From: Ruminococcus hominis
Lineage (GTDB): Bacteria > Bacillota > Clostridia > Lachnospirales > Lachnospiraceae
Reading direction: 5' to 3'
Assembly (NCBI RefSeq): GCF_014287355.1
Contig: NZ_JACOPE010000001.1
Span: 3,162,001-3,226,000, forward strand
DNA length: 64,000 nucleotides
The stretch's first letter is position 1, and the number at the start of each line of letters is the position of its first letter. Made by a program: the position numbers and the translations under genes. Under the pieces are notes generated by a model. The model saw nothing but the letters and a program-made list of their open reading frames with translations. It searched no databases and was not told the origin of the DNA. Positions 1-8,922 of the stretch are shown here, one piece after another.

Positions 1-675
1 AATCTGTACATAATCCAAATGATCCAGACGGATTCCATGCTTTTTGGATATTTCCAGTGCATCTCCTGTAAGATGTGGGAAATTTGTAGAATGTTTATAT
101 AATCCGCCAATTCCGCCACTGGCCCAGATTGTATCCGGTGCATAGATTTCAATTAAATCTCCGGCTTTTTCTGCTATGATTCCTTTGCACTCACCATCTT
201 CTACCAATATGTCTGTCATCGTCGTATATTCATATATTGTTACATTATCCAGCTTTTTCACCTGTGCAAGTAATTTACTCGTAATCTCTTTTCCTGTCAC
301 ATCCTCATGAAACAGAATACGCGGCTTGGAATGTGCTCCTTCTCTTGTGTATGCAAACTCTCCACCTTCCAGACGTTCAAAGTCTACACCATATTGTACC
401 AGTTCTTCAATGATTTGGCGAGAGCTTCGAATCATAATATCAACAGACTCTTTACGATTCTCATAATGTCCTGCCTTCATTGTATCTTCAAAGTAACTGT
501 CATAGTCATCCTTATCATGAAGTACACAAATTCCTCCCTGTGCTAAAAAAGAATCACTACTCTCCAGATCTGCCTTTGTGATCATAACTATTTTTTTATC
601 TCTTGGCAGATTCAACGCACTGAACAATCCTGCAACTCCTGTTCCTACGATTACAACATCTGCATCTATTCTCAT
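1..675 (-). CDS. nadB: L-aspartate oxidase NadB (C-terminal part outside window)
   Basis: This flavoprotein oxidises L-aspartate to iminoaspartate, the first step of de novo NAD synthesis. The visible 225 residues begin with a Rossmann FAD-binding segment (VVIVGTGVAGLFSAL), followed by the FAD-contacting AQGGICV stretch and the family-typical HSKPRILFHEDVTGKEI region. The frame is open to base 1, so the remainder lies left of the window. nadA and nadC are often next in such operons but are not visible. The start at 675 follows an AAAGAGG-type ribosome site. A strong promoter with an overlapping palindrome lies about 125 bases upstream, which suggests control by NAD precursor supply. Identification is confident. 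Confidence 0.93.
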   Translation of the reverse strand, partial: MRIDADVVIVGTGVAGLFSALNLPRDKKIVMITKADLESSDSFLAQGGICVLHDKDDYDSYFEDTMKAGHYENRKESVDIMIRSSRQIIEELVQYGVDFERLEGGEFAYTREGAHSKPRILFHEDVTGKEITSKLLAQVKKLDNVTIYEYTTMTDILVEDGECKGIIAEKAGDLIEIYAPDTIWASGGIGGLYKHSTNFPHLTGDALEISKKHGIRLDHLDYVQI

Positions 676-798
676 TACGAAACCTCTTTCTAATATGCTG
701 AATTTATTGTACAAATTTCCATCTTGGTTTGATTCATTTCTCTGCACATTTATTGCTGCTTACCTTATCTCTGCTAAGCAGTCACGCATATTGTTGTC

Positions 799-827
799 AT
801 TATAGCATCCACCTTTACATCTGACAA
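799..827 (-). promoter_or_regulatory. nadB promoter (TTGTCA-17-TATAAT)
   Basis: On the minus strand a -35 hexamer TTGTCA (827-822) and a -10 hexamer TATAAT (804-799) are separated by exactly 17 bases, upstream of nadB. No other gene follows in this direction before nadB. The -35 box lies inside the palindrome listed separately, an arrangement expected of a repressed promoter. Confidence 0.75.
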
Positions 828-836
828 GACAGATGT
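817..836. promoter_or_regulatory. Candidate NiaR (YrxA) operator
   Basis: A 20-bp inverted repeat, ACATCTG-N6-CAGATGT, overlaps the -35 box of the nadB promoter. Its minus-strand core TGTCTTGTCA resembles the TGTCTTGACA-like core I recall for the niacin-responsive repressor NiaR, which controls NAD genes in Firmicutes. The palindrome and its position are seen directly. The assignment to NiaR is inference from resemblance and from the regulated gene. Confidence 0.55.
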
Positions 837-941
837 TGTACAAATCTTTACAGGTATTTTACACATTCATATTTCATTTTATACAAAATAATCTTTCTAT
901 TTTTTAAACTGCGAAACATATACCAAACTCTTATAAATTGA

Positions 942-976
942 AAAATGAGAATACAGTTTCCTGCATTCTCATTTTA
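942..976 (-). terminator. Intrinsic terminator after the 96-aa gene
   Basis: The inverted repeat AAAATGAGAATRCAG / CTGYATTCTCATTTT with a short loop forms a 15-bp stem ending in T-rich sequence, directly downstream of the 994-1284 gene. It can act in both directions and would also separate this unit from nadB. Confidence 0.75.
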
Positions 977-993
977 TATCTTATTTTTTTATT

Positions 994-1284
994 CTACTTT
1001 ATTTCTCTTGCCGTCGTATTTATTGTCTTTCGATAGTTTTCAGCTATTTGCAATCCTTCTACAAATCTGCATGCCTGTTCATAATAGTAATTAATTGCCG
1101 TACGAAATACATTTTGTCGCTTACCCTCCAGAAGATCTTTCCCAAATACAATCTCCCGCTGATATGGAACTTTTCTGGAATCATACTTCACATAATTTTG
1201 CTGATTATCCAAATTCACAATTAACTGTATATCTTTTCCTATTGTAAGGATATTTCCATCTCTTGTAACCTGTGCCTCCTGCAT
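994..1284 (-). CDS. Small protein of unknown function, partner of HipA-like gene
   Basis: This 96-residue protein was not recognised. The first half is rich in beta-prone and polar residues (ILTIGKDIQLIVNLDNQQNYVKYDS). The second half looks helical and basic (FRTAINYYYEQACRFVEGLQ). No helix-turn-helix, signal peptide or membrane segment is apparent. It starts 9 bases after the HipA-like gene stops and precedes a clear terminator, so the two form a two-gene unit. It could be a regulator, antidote or substrate of the kinase-like protein, but nothing in its own sequence shows this. It does not resemble the classical HipB antitoxin. Confidence 0.6.
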   Translation of the reverse strand: MQEAQVTRDGNILTIGKDIQLIVNLDNQQNYVKYDSRKVPYQREIVFGKDLLEGKRQNVFRTAINYYYEQACRFVEGLQIAENYRKTINTTAREIK

Positions 1285-1293
1285 ATAATCACC

Positions 1294-2520
1294 CTACCAG
1301 TATTTTTCCTTTTTCCAGATTTTCTTTCCCTGCTGAAACAATTTCAGATATTCTATTTTCTGCACAACTGTTTGTTTGATCTCTGCTGCTCTTTTTTCCG
1401 GCATATCCGTATATGTCAGTAACAAACTCTGTACTTTATCTGGAAAACCATCTAATTTATCTAAATTCAGGCATTTATTATTTTTCACATATCGAAGCAT
1501 ATCTGCTTCCCTCTTGCAAAACGAATTCACACGAATATCTAACAAATTTTCTTTTTGAGGAATGATATCTGTAGCATAAAATAATGAATTTCCTGTATCA
1601 AAAATCGGAGCCATTGCAACCAGCTTACCAACTTCTGAATCATATAAAAATCCAAAATTATTAAAATGTCGGTCTACATTTGTCAAAATGAAGTCTGTCA
1701 TAATTGTATATTCCAATTGATTCCGCACTTCATTTTCGTTCATTCCTAATTTTACTGCCTGTTCAATAATCGCCTCATACGAAGACAGTTCATTCGGTAT
1801 TTTATAGTTTTTTATCAATTGATATGCTGATACAAACTCATATCTGGTTGAAGTAAACAACGGATTTAACGAACAAGGGATTTCTTTACCTTCTATTTTT
1901 GTTGTCTCAACTTCATACGTAACATAATTCTTCCACCCTGACTGTTTATGTAGAGTAGTCGCAATTACTTCGTTTACCGCCTGTTGTGCATAATCATTTG
2001 CACTTAATTTCATCAGGTATCGGATATCATTTTTTATAATCCACTTTTTTTTCATTTCTCCCGTAACCGAAGAGGATGGGGAGAATTTTGAAATGTTGGC
2101 ATTTATATCTATTTTCTCCGAATCAGTCAAAAGCAATCCCAATTCGTCTGAGAATGTATTTTCATAAAAATTCAAATTTTTCCAATATAGTTCTTTCCCT
2201 AATGGCTGCATCCAATAATGGTCTGTAAGGCTTAATCCATACCCCGATAACATCAAGGACAGATTGGACTCCTCATGCAGAAAATTTAACGCCTGCTGTA
2301 TTCCTCTTCTCGAATCCGGGATTGCTCTTGATTCCCACCAGGATAATATGCTATTTGGACTATCTTCACTACAGCCAACTGGTAATTCTTTTGGCAAATA
2401 CGTAGCCAACACGTGTTCTATCTTTCCGGAGGTCAAATCAATTGCAACCATAGCCACATCCAGGTCTTTATGTTTTAACACAAAGAGATTATTCGGAACA
2501 TTGGATTCTATTGTACTCAT
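1294..2520 (-). CDS. HipA-like kinase-fold protein
   Basis: The protein has a HipA-type kinase C-terminal domain. A catalytic-loop motif NVDRHFNNFGFL is followed about 20 residues later by PIFDTGNSL, matching the HipA Asp and metal-binding Asp motifs, and a lysine in IRYLMKLSAND could contact ATP. The N-terminal half carries a segment (LSLMLSGYGLSLTDHYW) that I associate with Lachnospiraceae HipA-like proteins of unknown role. I place the start at the second ATG (2520), because a GGAGGTGG ribosome site lies inside the codons after the earlier ATG at 2538. It follows metG closely and is linked to the 96-aa gene. No HipB-like helix-turn-helix gene is adjacent. Kinase activity, and a toxin or metabolic role, are inference. 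Confidence 0.7.
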   Translation of the reverse strand: MSTIESNVPNNLFVLKHKDLDVAMVAIDLTSGKIEHVLATYLPKELPVGCSEDSPNSILSWWESRAIPDSRRGIQQALNFLHEESNLSLMLSGYGLSLTDHYWMQPLGKELYWKNLNFYENTFSDELGLLLTDSEKIDINANISKFSPSSSVTGEMKKKWIIKNDIRYLMKLSANDYAQQAVNEVIATTLHKQSGWKNYVTYEVETTKIEGKEIPCSLNPLFTSTRYEFVSAYQLIKNYKIPNELSSYEAIIEQAVKLGMNENEVRNQLEYTIMTDFILTNVDRHFNNFGFLYDSEVGKLVAMAPIFDTGNSLFYATDIIPQKENLLDIRVNSFCKREADMLRYVKNNKCLNLDKLDGFPDKVQSLLLTYTDMPEKRAAEIKQTVVQKIEYLKLFQQGKKIWKKEKYW

Positions 2521-2548
2521 GATTTCCACCTCCGTCATTTTTAACTAC

Positions 2549-4450
2549 CTAGCAGATTTCTGCTCCTGCCGGCATCTCTTTCTCCGGTACCATAAGTGCC
2601 AGATTGCCTTCTGCGTCTTCTGCACACAGAAGCATTCCTTCTGACAGTACTCCTGCCAGTTTTGCAGGTTTCAGATTTACAAGAACCATAACTTTCTTGC
2701 CAACCATTTCTTCTGCTGAATAATGTCCTTTAATTCCTGAAACGATCTGTTTTACTTCGCTTCCGATCTTAACTTGTGAACAAAGCAGTTTTCTTGATTT
2801 TTTCACCTCTTCACACGCGATGATCTCGCCAACCTGAAACTGCATTGCTCCGAAATCATCAAATGTAATCTCTGGTTTTGCTTCGATATCAATAACTGCC
2901 TCTTCTTCTTTTTCTTCTTCAACCGGTGGGTGAAGTTCTGCAACTTTCTTCATAACCTCTTCTAAATCCAGTCTCTGGAATAAAATCTCCGGCTTGTCTG
3001 TTACATTACCATTTCCAAGCTGCTCTAAAATCTTCTTGCTTGTAGAAGGCATGAAAGACTCCAGAAGTTCTGCTCCTGCTGAAATTCCCTGAATCAGATT
3101 CCACAGAACTGTTTCAAGACGATCTTTCTGTGCTTCATCTTTTGCAAGTACCCAAGGCATTGTTTCATCAATATATTTATTACAACGTTTAAACAGATTG
3201 AAGATTTCTGTAATTGCATCTGCTACGCGAAGCTCATTCATTTTTGCTTCTACGGCTTTAGGTGTTGCTTCCATAACTGCTTTCAGATCTGCATCTACAT
3301 CGCCAGATACTCCCTTATCTGTTACAGAACCTCCGAAGTATTTGTTTGTCATAGATACTGTACGGTTTACCAGATTTCCAAGTGTATTTGCCAAATCTGA
3401 ATTCATACGCTCTACCATCAGCTCCCATGAAATAACTCCGTCATTCTCAAATGGCATCTCATGAAGTACAAAGTAACGAACTGCATCTACGCCAAAGAAA
3501 TCTACCAGTTCATCAGCGTAAAGTACATTTCCTTTCGATTTACTCATCTTGCCATCTCCCTGAAGCAGCCATGGGTGACCAAATACCTGTTTTGGAAGTG
3601 GAAGATCAAGTGCCATCAAGAAGATTGGCCAGTAAATTGTATGGAAACGGATAATATCTTTACCGATCAAATGCAAGTCTGCCGGCCAGTCTTTTTTAAA
3701 CTGTTCTGTGTTTTCTCCATCACAGTCATATCCGATTCCTGTGATATAGTTTGTCAAAGCATCCAGCCATACATATACAACATGTTTTGGATCAAAATCA
3801 ACCGGGATTCCCCATTTAAAGGAAGTTCTTGACACACACAAATCTTGAAGTCCCGGAAGAAGGAAGTTATTCATCATCTCATTTTTACGAGATACCGGCT
3901 GAATAAATTCTGGGTGTGTATTAATGTGCTCGATCAGTCTGTCTGCATATTTGCTCATTTTAAAGAAATATGCTTCTTCTTTTGCAGGCTGAACCGGACG
4001 TCCGCAATCTGGACATTTTCCATCTACAAGCTGTGACTCTGTAAAGAATGACTCACATGGTGTACAGTACATACCTTCATAATGTCCTTTGTAGATATCT
4101 CCCTGATCATACAGTTTTTTGAAGATTTTCTGTACCTGCTTCTCATGGTCTTCATCTGTTGTACGGATAAATTTATCATAAGATGTATCCATCAGATCCC
4201 AGATTCTCTTAATCTCACCGGATACGTTATCTACAAATTCCTTTGGTGAAATTCCGGCCTCTTCTGCCTTCAGTTCAATCTTCTGTCCATGTTCATCAGT
4301 TCCTGTCTGGAAAAACACATCGTATCCCTGACTTCTTTTATATCTTGCAATTGCATCTGCAAGTACGATCTCATATGTGTTTCCAATATGCGGTTTGCCA
4401 GATGTATAGGCAATCGCTGTTGTGATATAATATTTCTGTTTATCTGCCAT
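2549..4450 (-). CDS. metG: Methionyl-tRNA synthetase
   Basis: The enzyme charges tRNA-Met with methionine for initiation and elongation. The class I signature appears near residue 20 (KPHIGNTYE) and the KMSKS loop later (GDGKMSKSKGN). A zinc knuckle is formed by CTPCESFF and CPDCGRP. The last ~105 residues form the Trbp111-like tRNA-binding domain (FQVGEIIACEEVKKSRKLL), joined by an acidic linker. Its 633 residues fit the Firmicutes form with the C-terminal domain. It lies 13 bases after the amylase gene and is probably co-transcribed with it. In B. subtilis metS is also near the origin. Confidence 0.97.
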   Translation of the reverse strand: MADKQKYYITTAIAYTSGKPHIGNTYEIVLADAIARYKRSQGYDVFFQTGTDEHGQKIELKAEEAGISPKEFVDNVSGEIKRIWDLMDTSYDKFIRTTDEDHEKQVQKIFKKLYDQGDIYKGHYEGMYCTPCESFFTESQLVDGKCPDCGRPVQPAKEEAYFFKMSKYADRLIEHINTHPEFIQPVSRKNEMMNNFLLPGLQDLCVSRTSFKWGIPVDFDPKHVVYVWLDALTNYITGIGYDCDGENTEQFKKDWPADLHLIGKDIIRFHTIYWPIFLMALDLPLPKQVFGHPWLLQGDGKMSKSKGNVLYADELVDFFGVDAVRYFVLHEMPFENDGVISWELMVERMNSDLANTLGNLVNRTVSMTNKYFGGSVTDKGVSGDVDADLKAVMEATPKAVEAKMNELRVADAITEIFNLFKRCNKYIDETMPWVLAKDEAQKDRLETVLWNLIQGISAGAELLESFMPSTSKKILEQLGNGNVTDKPEILFQRLDLEEVMKKVAELHPPVEEEKEEEAVIDIEAKPEITFDDFGAMQFQVGEIIACEEVKKSRKLLCSQVKIGSEVKQIVSGIKGHYSAEEMVGKKVMVLVNLKPAKLAGVLSEGMLLCAEDAEGNLALMVPEKEMPAGAEIC

Positions 4451-4463
4451 CGTGCTCTCTCCT

Positions 4464-6518
4464 TTATTCTTTCAATGTTTTTAAAATCAGTACGGAATGT
4501 CGTCCCATGTTTACAACAACTTCTCCGTCCTGCACAATATATTCATCATACTCTGTTGTAAATCCTTCTTCATATGTATACATCAAACGATACATACGGG
4601 TATTTTGTGGTACTTCTGCAAGCCACACCGGGACTGTTATTTCTTTTAGTTCTTTGCTGTTGTTCAAGATTACAACAATCTGTTCATCATCCTGAAAACG
4701 TCCATATGCCAACACGTTATTTGCCCAGGTAAGCATCTTGATCGAACCTGTTCTAAGGATTTCCTGTTCTTTGTGAATGCGGATCATCTCTTTATGAAAA
4801 TTCAATAATCGTTGATTTTCATTTCCCCATGGGAATGTACGGCGATTATCCGGATCTGTAAATCCGACAACTCCAACCTCATCTCCATAATATACAGTCG
4901 GTGCTCCAACCCAGGTCATCTGTACTGCGACTGCCTCACAGAATACAGCCTCGTTAATTCCTTCTTCTGCTGCCTTATATCCAAGCTGTTCTACTCGACC
5001 GGCAATATGATTTGTTCTTGTGAGGAATCTGGAATGGTCATGGTTGGATAATTCGTTCATTGCAACCTGCAAAGATGGTGTCAGCATGCATGCCATAAAA
5101 TGCTTCATTGAATTCACAAATATCTCTGCATTACCCCACAGATCAATACGGCGCTCATTACTGTGCTTCTCCATACCTGTCAAAAACCAGGTCAGTGGCT
5201 CCATAAATGCATCGTAGTTCATGACACTGTCCCACTGATCCCCCTGAAGCCATTCTCCCGGATCTCCATAATGCTCTGCAAGAATCAATACATCCGGATT
5301 CACACTCTTCACCTGTTTACGGAATTCTTTCCAGAACATATGATTATATTCATTGGAATATCCAAGGTCTGCCGCAACATCCAGACGCCATCCGTCAATA
5401 TTATACGGCGGAGATACCCATTTTTTACCGATATCCATAATATATTGCACCAGTTTTGGTGAATCTTCGTAATTTAATTTTGGAAGTGTGTCATGCCCCC
5501 ACCAGCCATCATAATTATAATTATACGGCCATGCGCTTTCCTCTTCCTTGAAGAAATGGAAGAAGCTGCGGTACGGACTCTGTGAACTTACAAAAGCCCC
5601 CTGTTTATCCTGATAAGCCGGTTGCTGCTCATAAATTCTCTCTCGGTCCATCCATTTATTGAAAGAACCACAATGATTGAACACACCGTCCAGTATCACT
5701 CGCATGCCTCGCTTATGCATCTCATCTACCAATTTTGCAAACAGTGCATTGCTGGCTTCCAGATTTTCTTTATCGCCTGTGCGGATCTGATATTTCGTAG
5801 CATGGGTATTGTCCATATCCCCTTCTGCCAGAACCTCTCCGCCATCTTTAACAATCTTTCCGTAATGTGGATCAATGTAATCATAATCTTGAATATCATA
5901 TTTATGGTTTGATGGGGATACAAACAATGGATTGAAATAGATTACTTCGATTCCCAAATCCTGAAGATAATCTAATTTATCCATAACTCCCTGCAGGTCT
6001 CCGCCGTAGAACCGGCGGATATCCGGTGTTGCCGGCACAGAGCCCCAATCCTTGACCTGCTCACATGGTGCTCCGATATAAATATATTCCCTGTCTTCCA
6101 CATCATTTTGTGGATCACCATTATAAAAACGATCCACAAAAATCTGGTACATTACTGCACCTTTTGCCCAATCTGGTGTGGAAAATCCAGGTACGATCTT
6201 AAAATCATAGTAATCGACAATACGATCTGATACCCCGCAGCGATTATAATAACAGATTTCTCCGCCACGCTGGATTTCAAAACAGTAAACCAATGGATCC
6301 TCATCCAGTGTCCACTGTATTTCCCAAAAATCAAAATTTTCTATACTATCTGCCTTCTGCATCGTATATCTGGCTTTTTCTTCACCAACGAGCAGAATCA
6401 CATCTGCGACATCATTTTCTGCTGTTCGAAACCGTAGTGTAACAGTTTCTCCTGCCTTTGGTTCGGCAGGCATCACATAAGACGAAGTCCCATCACAGAA
6501 CAAAGCGTCTCTTTTCAT
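4464..6518 (-). CDS. Alpha-amylase family GH13 (neopullulanase/cyclomaltodextrinase-like)
   Basis: This is a 684-residue glycoside hydrolase of family 13. An N-terminal beta-rich domain (about residues 1-115, CBM34-like) precedes the TIM barrel. The four GH13 regions are present: VILDGVFNHCG, DGWRLDVAADL (nucleophile Asp near 380), ILAEHYGD (acid/base Glu near 415) and NELSNHDHSRF. No signal peptide is seen, so it should act on imported maltodextrins in the cytoplasm. The ATG at 6518 is preferred over a TTG six codons earlier, because a GAGGAG ribosome site precedes it by 8 bases. Exact specificity (neopullulanase, maltogenic or cyclomaltodextrin-degrading) cannot be settled here. Confidence 0.9.
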   Translation of the reverse strand: MKRDALFCDGTSSYVMPAEPKAGETVTLRFRTAENDVADVILLVGEEKARYTMQKADSIENFDFWEIQWTLDEDPLVYCFEIQRGGEICYYNRCGVSDRIVDYYDFKIVPGFSTPDWAKGAVMYQIFVDRFYNGDPQNDVEDREYIYIGAPCEQVKDWGSVPATPDIRRFYGGDLQGVMDKLDYLQDLGIEVIYFNPLFVSPSNHKYDIQDYDYIDPHYGKIVKDGGEVLAEGDMDNTHATKYQIRTGDKENLEASNALFAKLVDEMHKRGMRVILDGVFNHCGSFNKWMDRERIYEQQPAYQDKQGAFVSSQSPYRSFFHFFKEEESAWPYNYNYDGWWGHDTLPKLNYEDSPKLVQYIMDIGKKWVSPPYNIDGWRLDVAADLGYSNEYNHMFWKEFRKQVKSVNPDVLILAEHYGDPGEWLQGDQWDSVMNYDAFMEPLTWFLTGMEKHSNERRIDLWGNAEIFVNSMKHFMACMLTPSLQVAMNELSNHDHSRFLTRTNHIAGRVEQLGYKAAEEGINEAVFCEAVAVQMTWVGAPTVYYGDEVGVVGFTDPDNRRTFPWGNENQRLLNFHKEMIRIHKEQEILRTGSIKMLTWANNVLAYGRFQDDEQIVVILNNSKELKEITVPVWLAEVPQNTRMYRLMYTYEEGFTTEYDEYIVQDGEVVVNMGRHSVLILKTLKE

Positions 6519-6548
6519 AACTCTAACTCCTCTCAACTACCGTACACA

Positions 6549-8378
6549 TTATTTTTCAAAAAGTGCTTCAAACTCACTTCTTGTAAGCTTTTCTTTTTCT
6601 AACAGTAACTGAGCACAGGACTCCAATACTGGATGGTATTCGTCTAACAGAGCTTTCGCTTTTTCATAACAGTCATCTATAATGCGTTTTACTTCTTCAT
6701 CAATTGTTGCTGCAACCTTCTCACCATATCCCCTTGATGAAGCATGACCGAAATCTCTTCCGATAAATACTTCGTCACTGTCATTATCATAATTAATCAG
6801 ACCAAGCTTTTCTGACATACCGAATTTCGTGATCATTGATTTTGCAATTGCAGTCGCCTGTTTAATATCCTGGGATGCACCTGTTGTGATATCATCAAAT
6901 ATCTGTTCTTCTGCTACACGACCACCCAGTGATACGATAATTTCCTGTAACATATGTCCTTTTGTATTGAACATATCATCTTTTTCCGGAAGTGGCATTG
7001 TGTAACCACCTGCACCACCTGTCGGTACGATAGATACGCTGTATACAGGTCCTACATCCGGCAGCACATGGAAGAGAATTGCATGACCTGCTTCATGGTA
7101 CGCCGTAATCCTGCGTTCCTTCTCAGATACAATACGACTCTTCTTCTCAGGTCCGATACCGACTTTTACAAACGCATGACGAATATCAGCCTGTTGAATA
7201 TACATACGGTTTTGCTTTGCTGCGAGAATTGCAGCTTCATTTAACAGATTTTCCAGGTCTGCTCCGGTAAATCCTGCTGTTGTCTGGGCAATCTGTTTCA
7301 AATCCACGTCATCTCCAAGTGGCTTATTTCTTGCATGAACTTTAAGAATCTCTTCACGGCCCCCGACATCCGGACGGCCAACAATAACATCTCTGTCAAA
7401 TCTTCCCGGACGAAGGATTGCAGGGTCCAGAATATCTTTTCTGTTCGTTGCAGCCATTACGATGATTCCTTCATTAACTCCGAAACCATCCATCTCTACA
7501 AGCATCTGGTTCAGTGTCTGTTCTCTCTCATCGTGACCGCCACCGAGACCACTTCCACGTCGTCTTGCCACTGCATCTATCTCATCGATGAAAATGATAC
7601 ATGGTGCATTTTTCTTTGCATCCTGAAACAAATCTCGCACACGTGATGCACCGACACCGACAAACATCTCCACAAAATCAGAACCTGAAATTGTAAAGAA
7701 TGGTACTCCGGCTTCTCCCGCAACAGCTTTTGCCAACAATGTCTTACCTGTTCCCGGAGGTCCCTCAAGCAATACACCTTTCGGAATTCTTGCTCCGACT
7801 TGAACATATTTTTTTGGATCTTTCAGGAAATCTACGATTTCTTCAAGTTCTTCTTTTTCCTCTTTTAATCCGGCAACATCTTCAAATGTTACCTTCTTTT
7901 CACCAGGAGCACTCATCTTCGCACGACTCTTCCCGAAATTCATGGCTTTTGCGTTCGAACCGCCTCCTGCCTGTCTGTTCATTAACATAAACAAGAACAT
8001 CACAACTAATGCCGTCAACATAACCGGCAATACTGTTGTCTCAAAAATTCCTGCTTCCGCTACATCCGGCATCTTATAATCTATATCATATTTACTGAGA
8101 AGCTCCTGCACCTTATTCACATCTGATACATTCACTTTCCCTGCTGAGCCACTATTCTTTAACACAAATGACACTGAGCCGGTTGGTACAGTCCGGTTCT
8201 GGTTAATTGTTACGTCACTGATGTTGCTATCCTGGACTTCCTGTACAAATCTTGTGTAAGTCACTTCCTGCCCCTGAGCCTGGATCCGGCTTGCAAACCA
8301 AAGTGCAAAAAGCACTGCTATGATGACTACAAAGAATGTTACGCCAGTGCCTTTATACTTCTTGCTGTCATTATTCAA
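6549..8378 (-). CDS. ftsH: ATP-dependent zinc metalloprotease FtsH
   Basis: This membrane-anchored AAA+ protease degrades misfolded membrane proteins and regulators. An N-terminal membrane segment ([14 protein letters not shown]) is followed by an extracytoplasmic domain and a second membrane segment ([18 protein letters not shown]). The AAA module carries Walker A GPPGTGKT and Walker B FIDEIDA with the SRH region ([19 protein letters not shown]). The zinc motif is HEAGH. It begins with TTG at 8378 behind a GAGAGGAG ribosome site; no better in-frame start is present. It is last in the spoIIE-tilS-hpt-ftsH run, the same order as in B. subtilis. Confidence 0.97.
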   Translation of the reverse strand: MNNDSKKYKGTGVTFFVVIIAVLFALWFASRIQAQGQEVTYTRFVQEVQDSNISDVTINQNRTVPTGSVSFVLKNSGSAGKVNVSDVNKVQELLSKYDIDYKMPDVAEAGIFETTVLPVMLTALVVMFLFMLMNRQAGGGSNAKAMNFGKSRAKMSAPGEKKVTFEDVAGLKEEKEELEEIVDFLKDPKKYVQVGARIPKGVLLEGPPGTGKTLLAKAVAGEAGVPFFTISGSDFVEMFVGVGASRVRDLFQDAKKNAPCIIFIDEIDAVARRRGSGLGGGHDEREQTLNQMLVEMDGFGVNEGIIVMAATNRKDILDPAILRPGRFDRDVIVGRPDVGGREEILKVHARNKPLGDDVDLKQIAQTTAGFTGADLENLLNEAAILAAKQNRMYIQQADIRHAFVKVGIGPEKKSRIVSEKERRITAYHEAGHAILFHVLPDVGPVYSVSIVPTGGAGGYTMPLPEKDDMFNTKGHMLQEIIVSLGGRVAEEQIFDDITTGASQDIKQATAIAKSMITKFGMSEKLGLINYDNDSDEVFIGRDFGHASSRGYGEKVAATIDEEVKRIIDDCYEKAKALLDEYHPVLESCAQLLLEKEKLTRSEFEALFEK

Positions 8379-8394
8379 TTTAATATGCTCCTCT

Positions 8395-8922
8395 CTACTC
8401 CAGACCTTCCACTACTCCGATGAAAGGCAGGTTTCTATATTTCTGTGCGTAGTCCAGACCATATCCTACTACGAACTCATCTGGAATATTAAATCCAACA
8501 TAATCTACTTTCACGTCTTTCACGCGACGTTCCGGTTTGTCTAATAATGTACACAAATGAACGCTTTTTGGATTTCTCTTCTTCAAAATATCAATCAGAT
8601 AGTACAATGTACGTCCGGAATCAATGATATCCTCTACGATCAACACATCTTTTCCTTCAATTGCTTCATCCAGATCTTTCACGATTTTTACAACTCCGCT
8701 GGATTTTGTATCATCACCATAACTGCTGACACTCATAAAGTCCATTGATACAGGCACAGAAATTCTCTTTGCCAATTCACACATGAAGAAGACTCCGCCT
8801 TTCAGTACGCAGATTAAATGTACCTGCTTTCCTTCATAATCTTTACTAATCTGTTTTCCCAGCTCTACGATTCTCTCGTCTACAGCTTTTTCAGATACTA
8901 ACTCTCGAATTGTTTCTGCCAT
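8395..8922 (-). CDS. hpt: Hypoxanthine phosphoribosyltransferase
   Basis: It salvages hypoxanthine and guanine to IMP and GMP using PRPP. The PRPP-binding signature VLIVEDIIDSGRTL is intact, and the protein has the usual length of about 175 residues. I choose the ATG at 8922 (protein begins MAETIRELV), because a GGAGG site lies 8 bases before it; the earlier ATG pair at 8940 lies upstream of that site. The start overlaps the end of tilS by 32 bases, so translation is probably coupled. Confidence 0.95.
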   Translation of the reverse strand: MAETIRELVSEKAVDERIVELGKQISKDYEGKQVHLICVLKGGVFFMCELAKRISVPVSMDFMSVSSYGDDTKSSGVVKIVKDLDEAIEGKDVLIVEDIIDSGRTLYYLIDILKKRNPKSVHLCTLLDKPERRVKDVKVDYVGFNIPDEFVVGYGLDYAQKYRNLPFIGVVEGLE

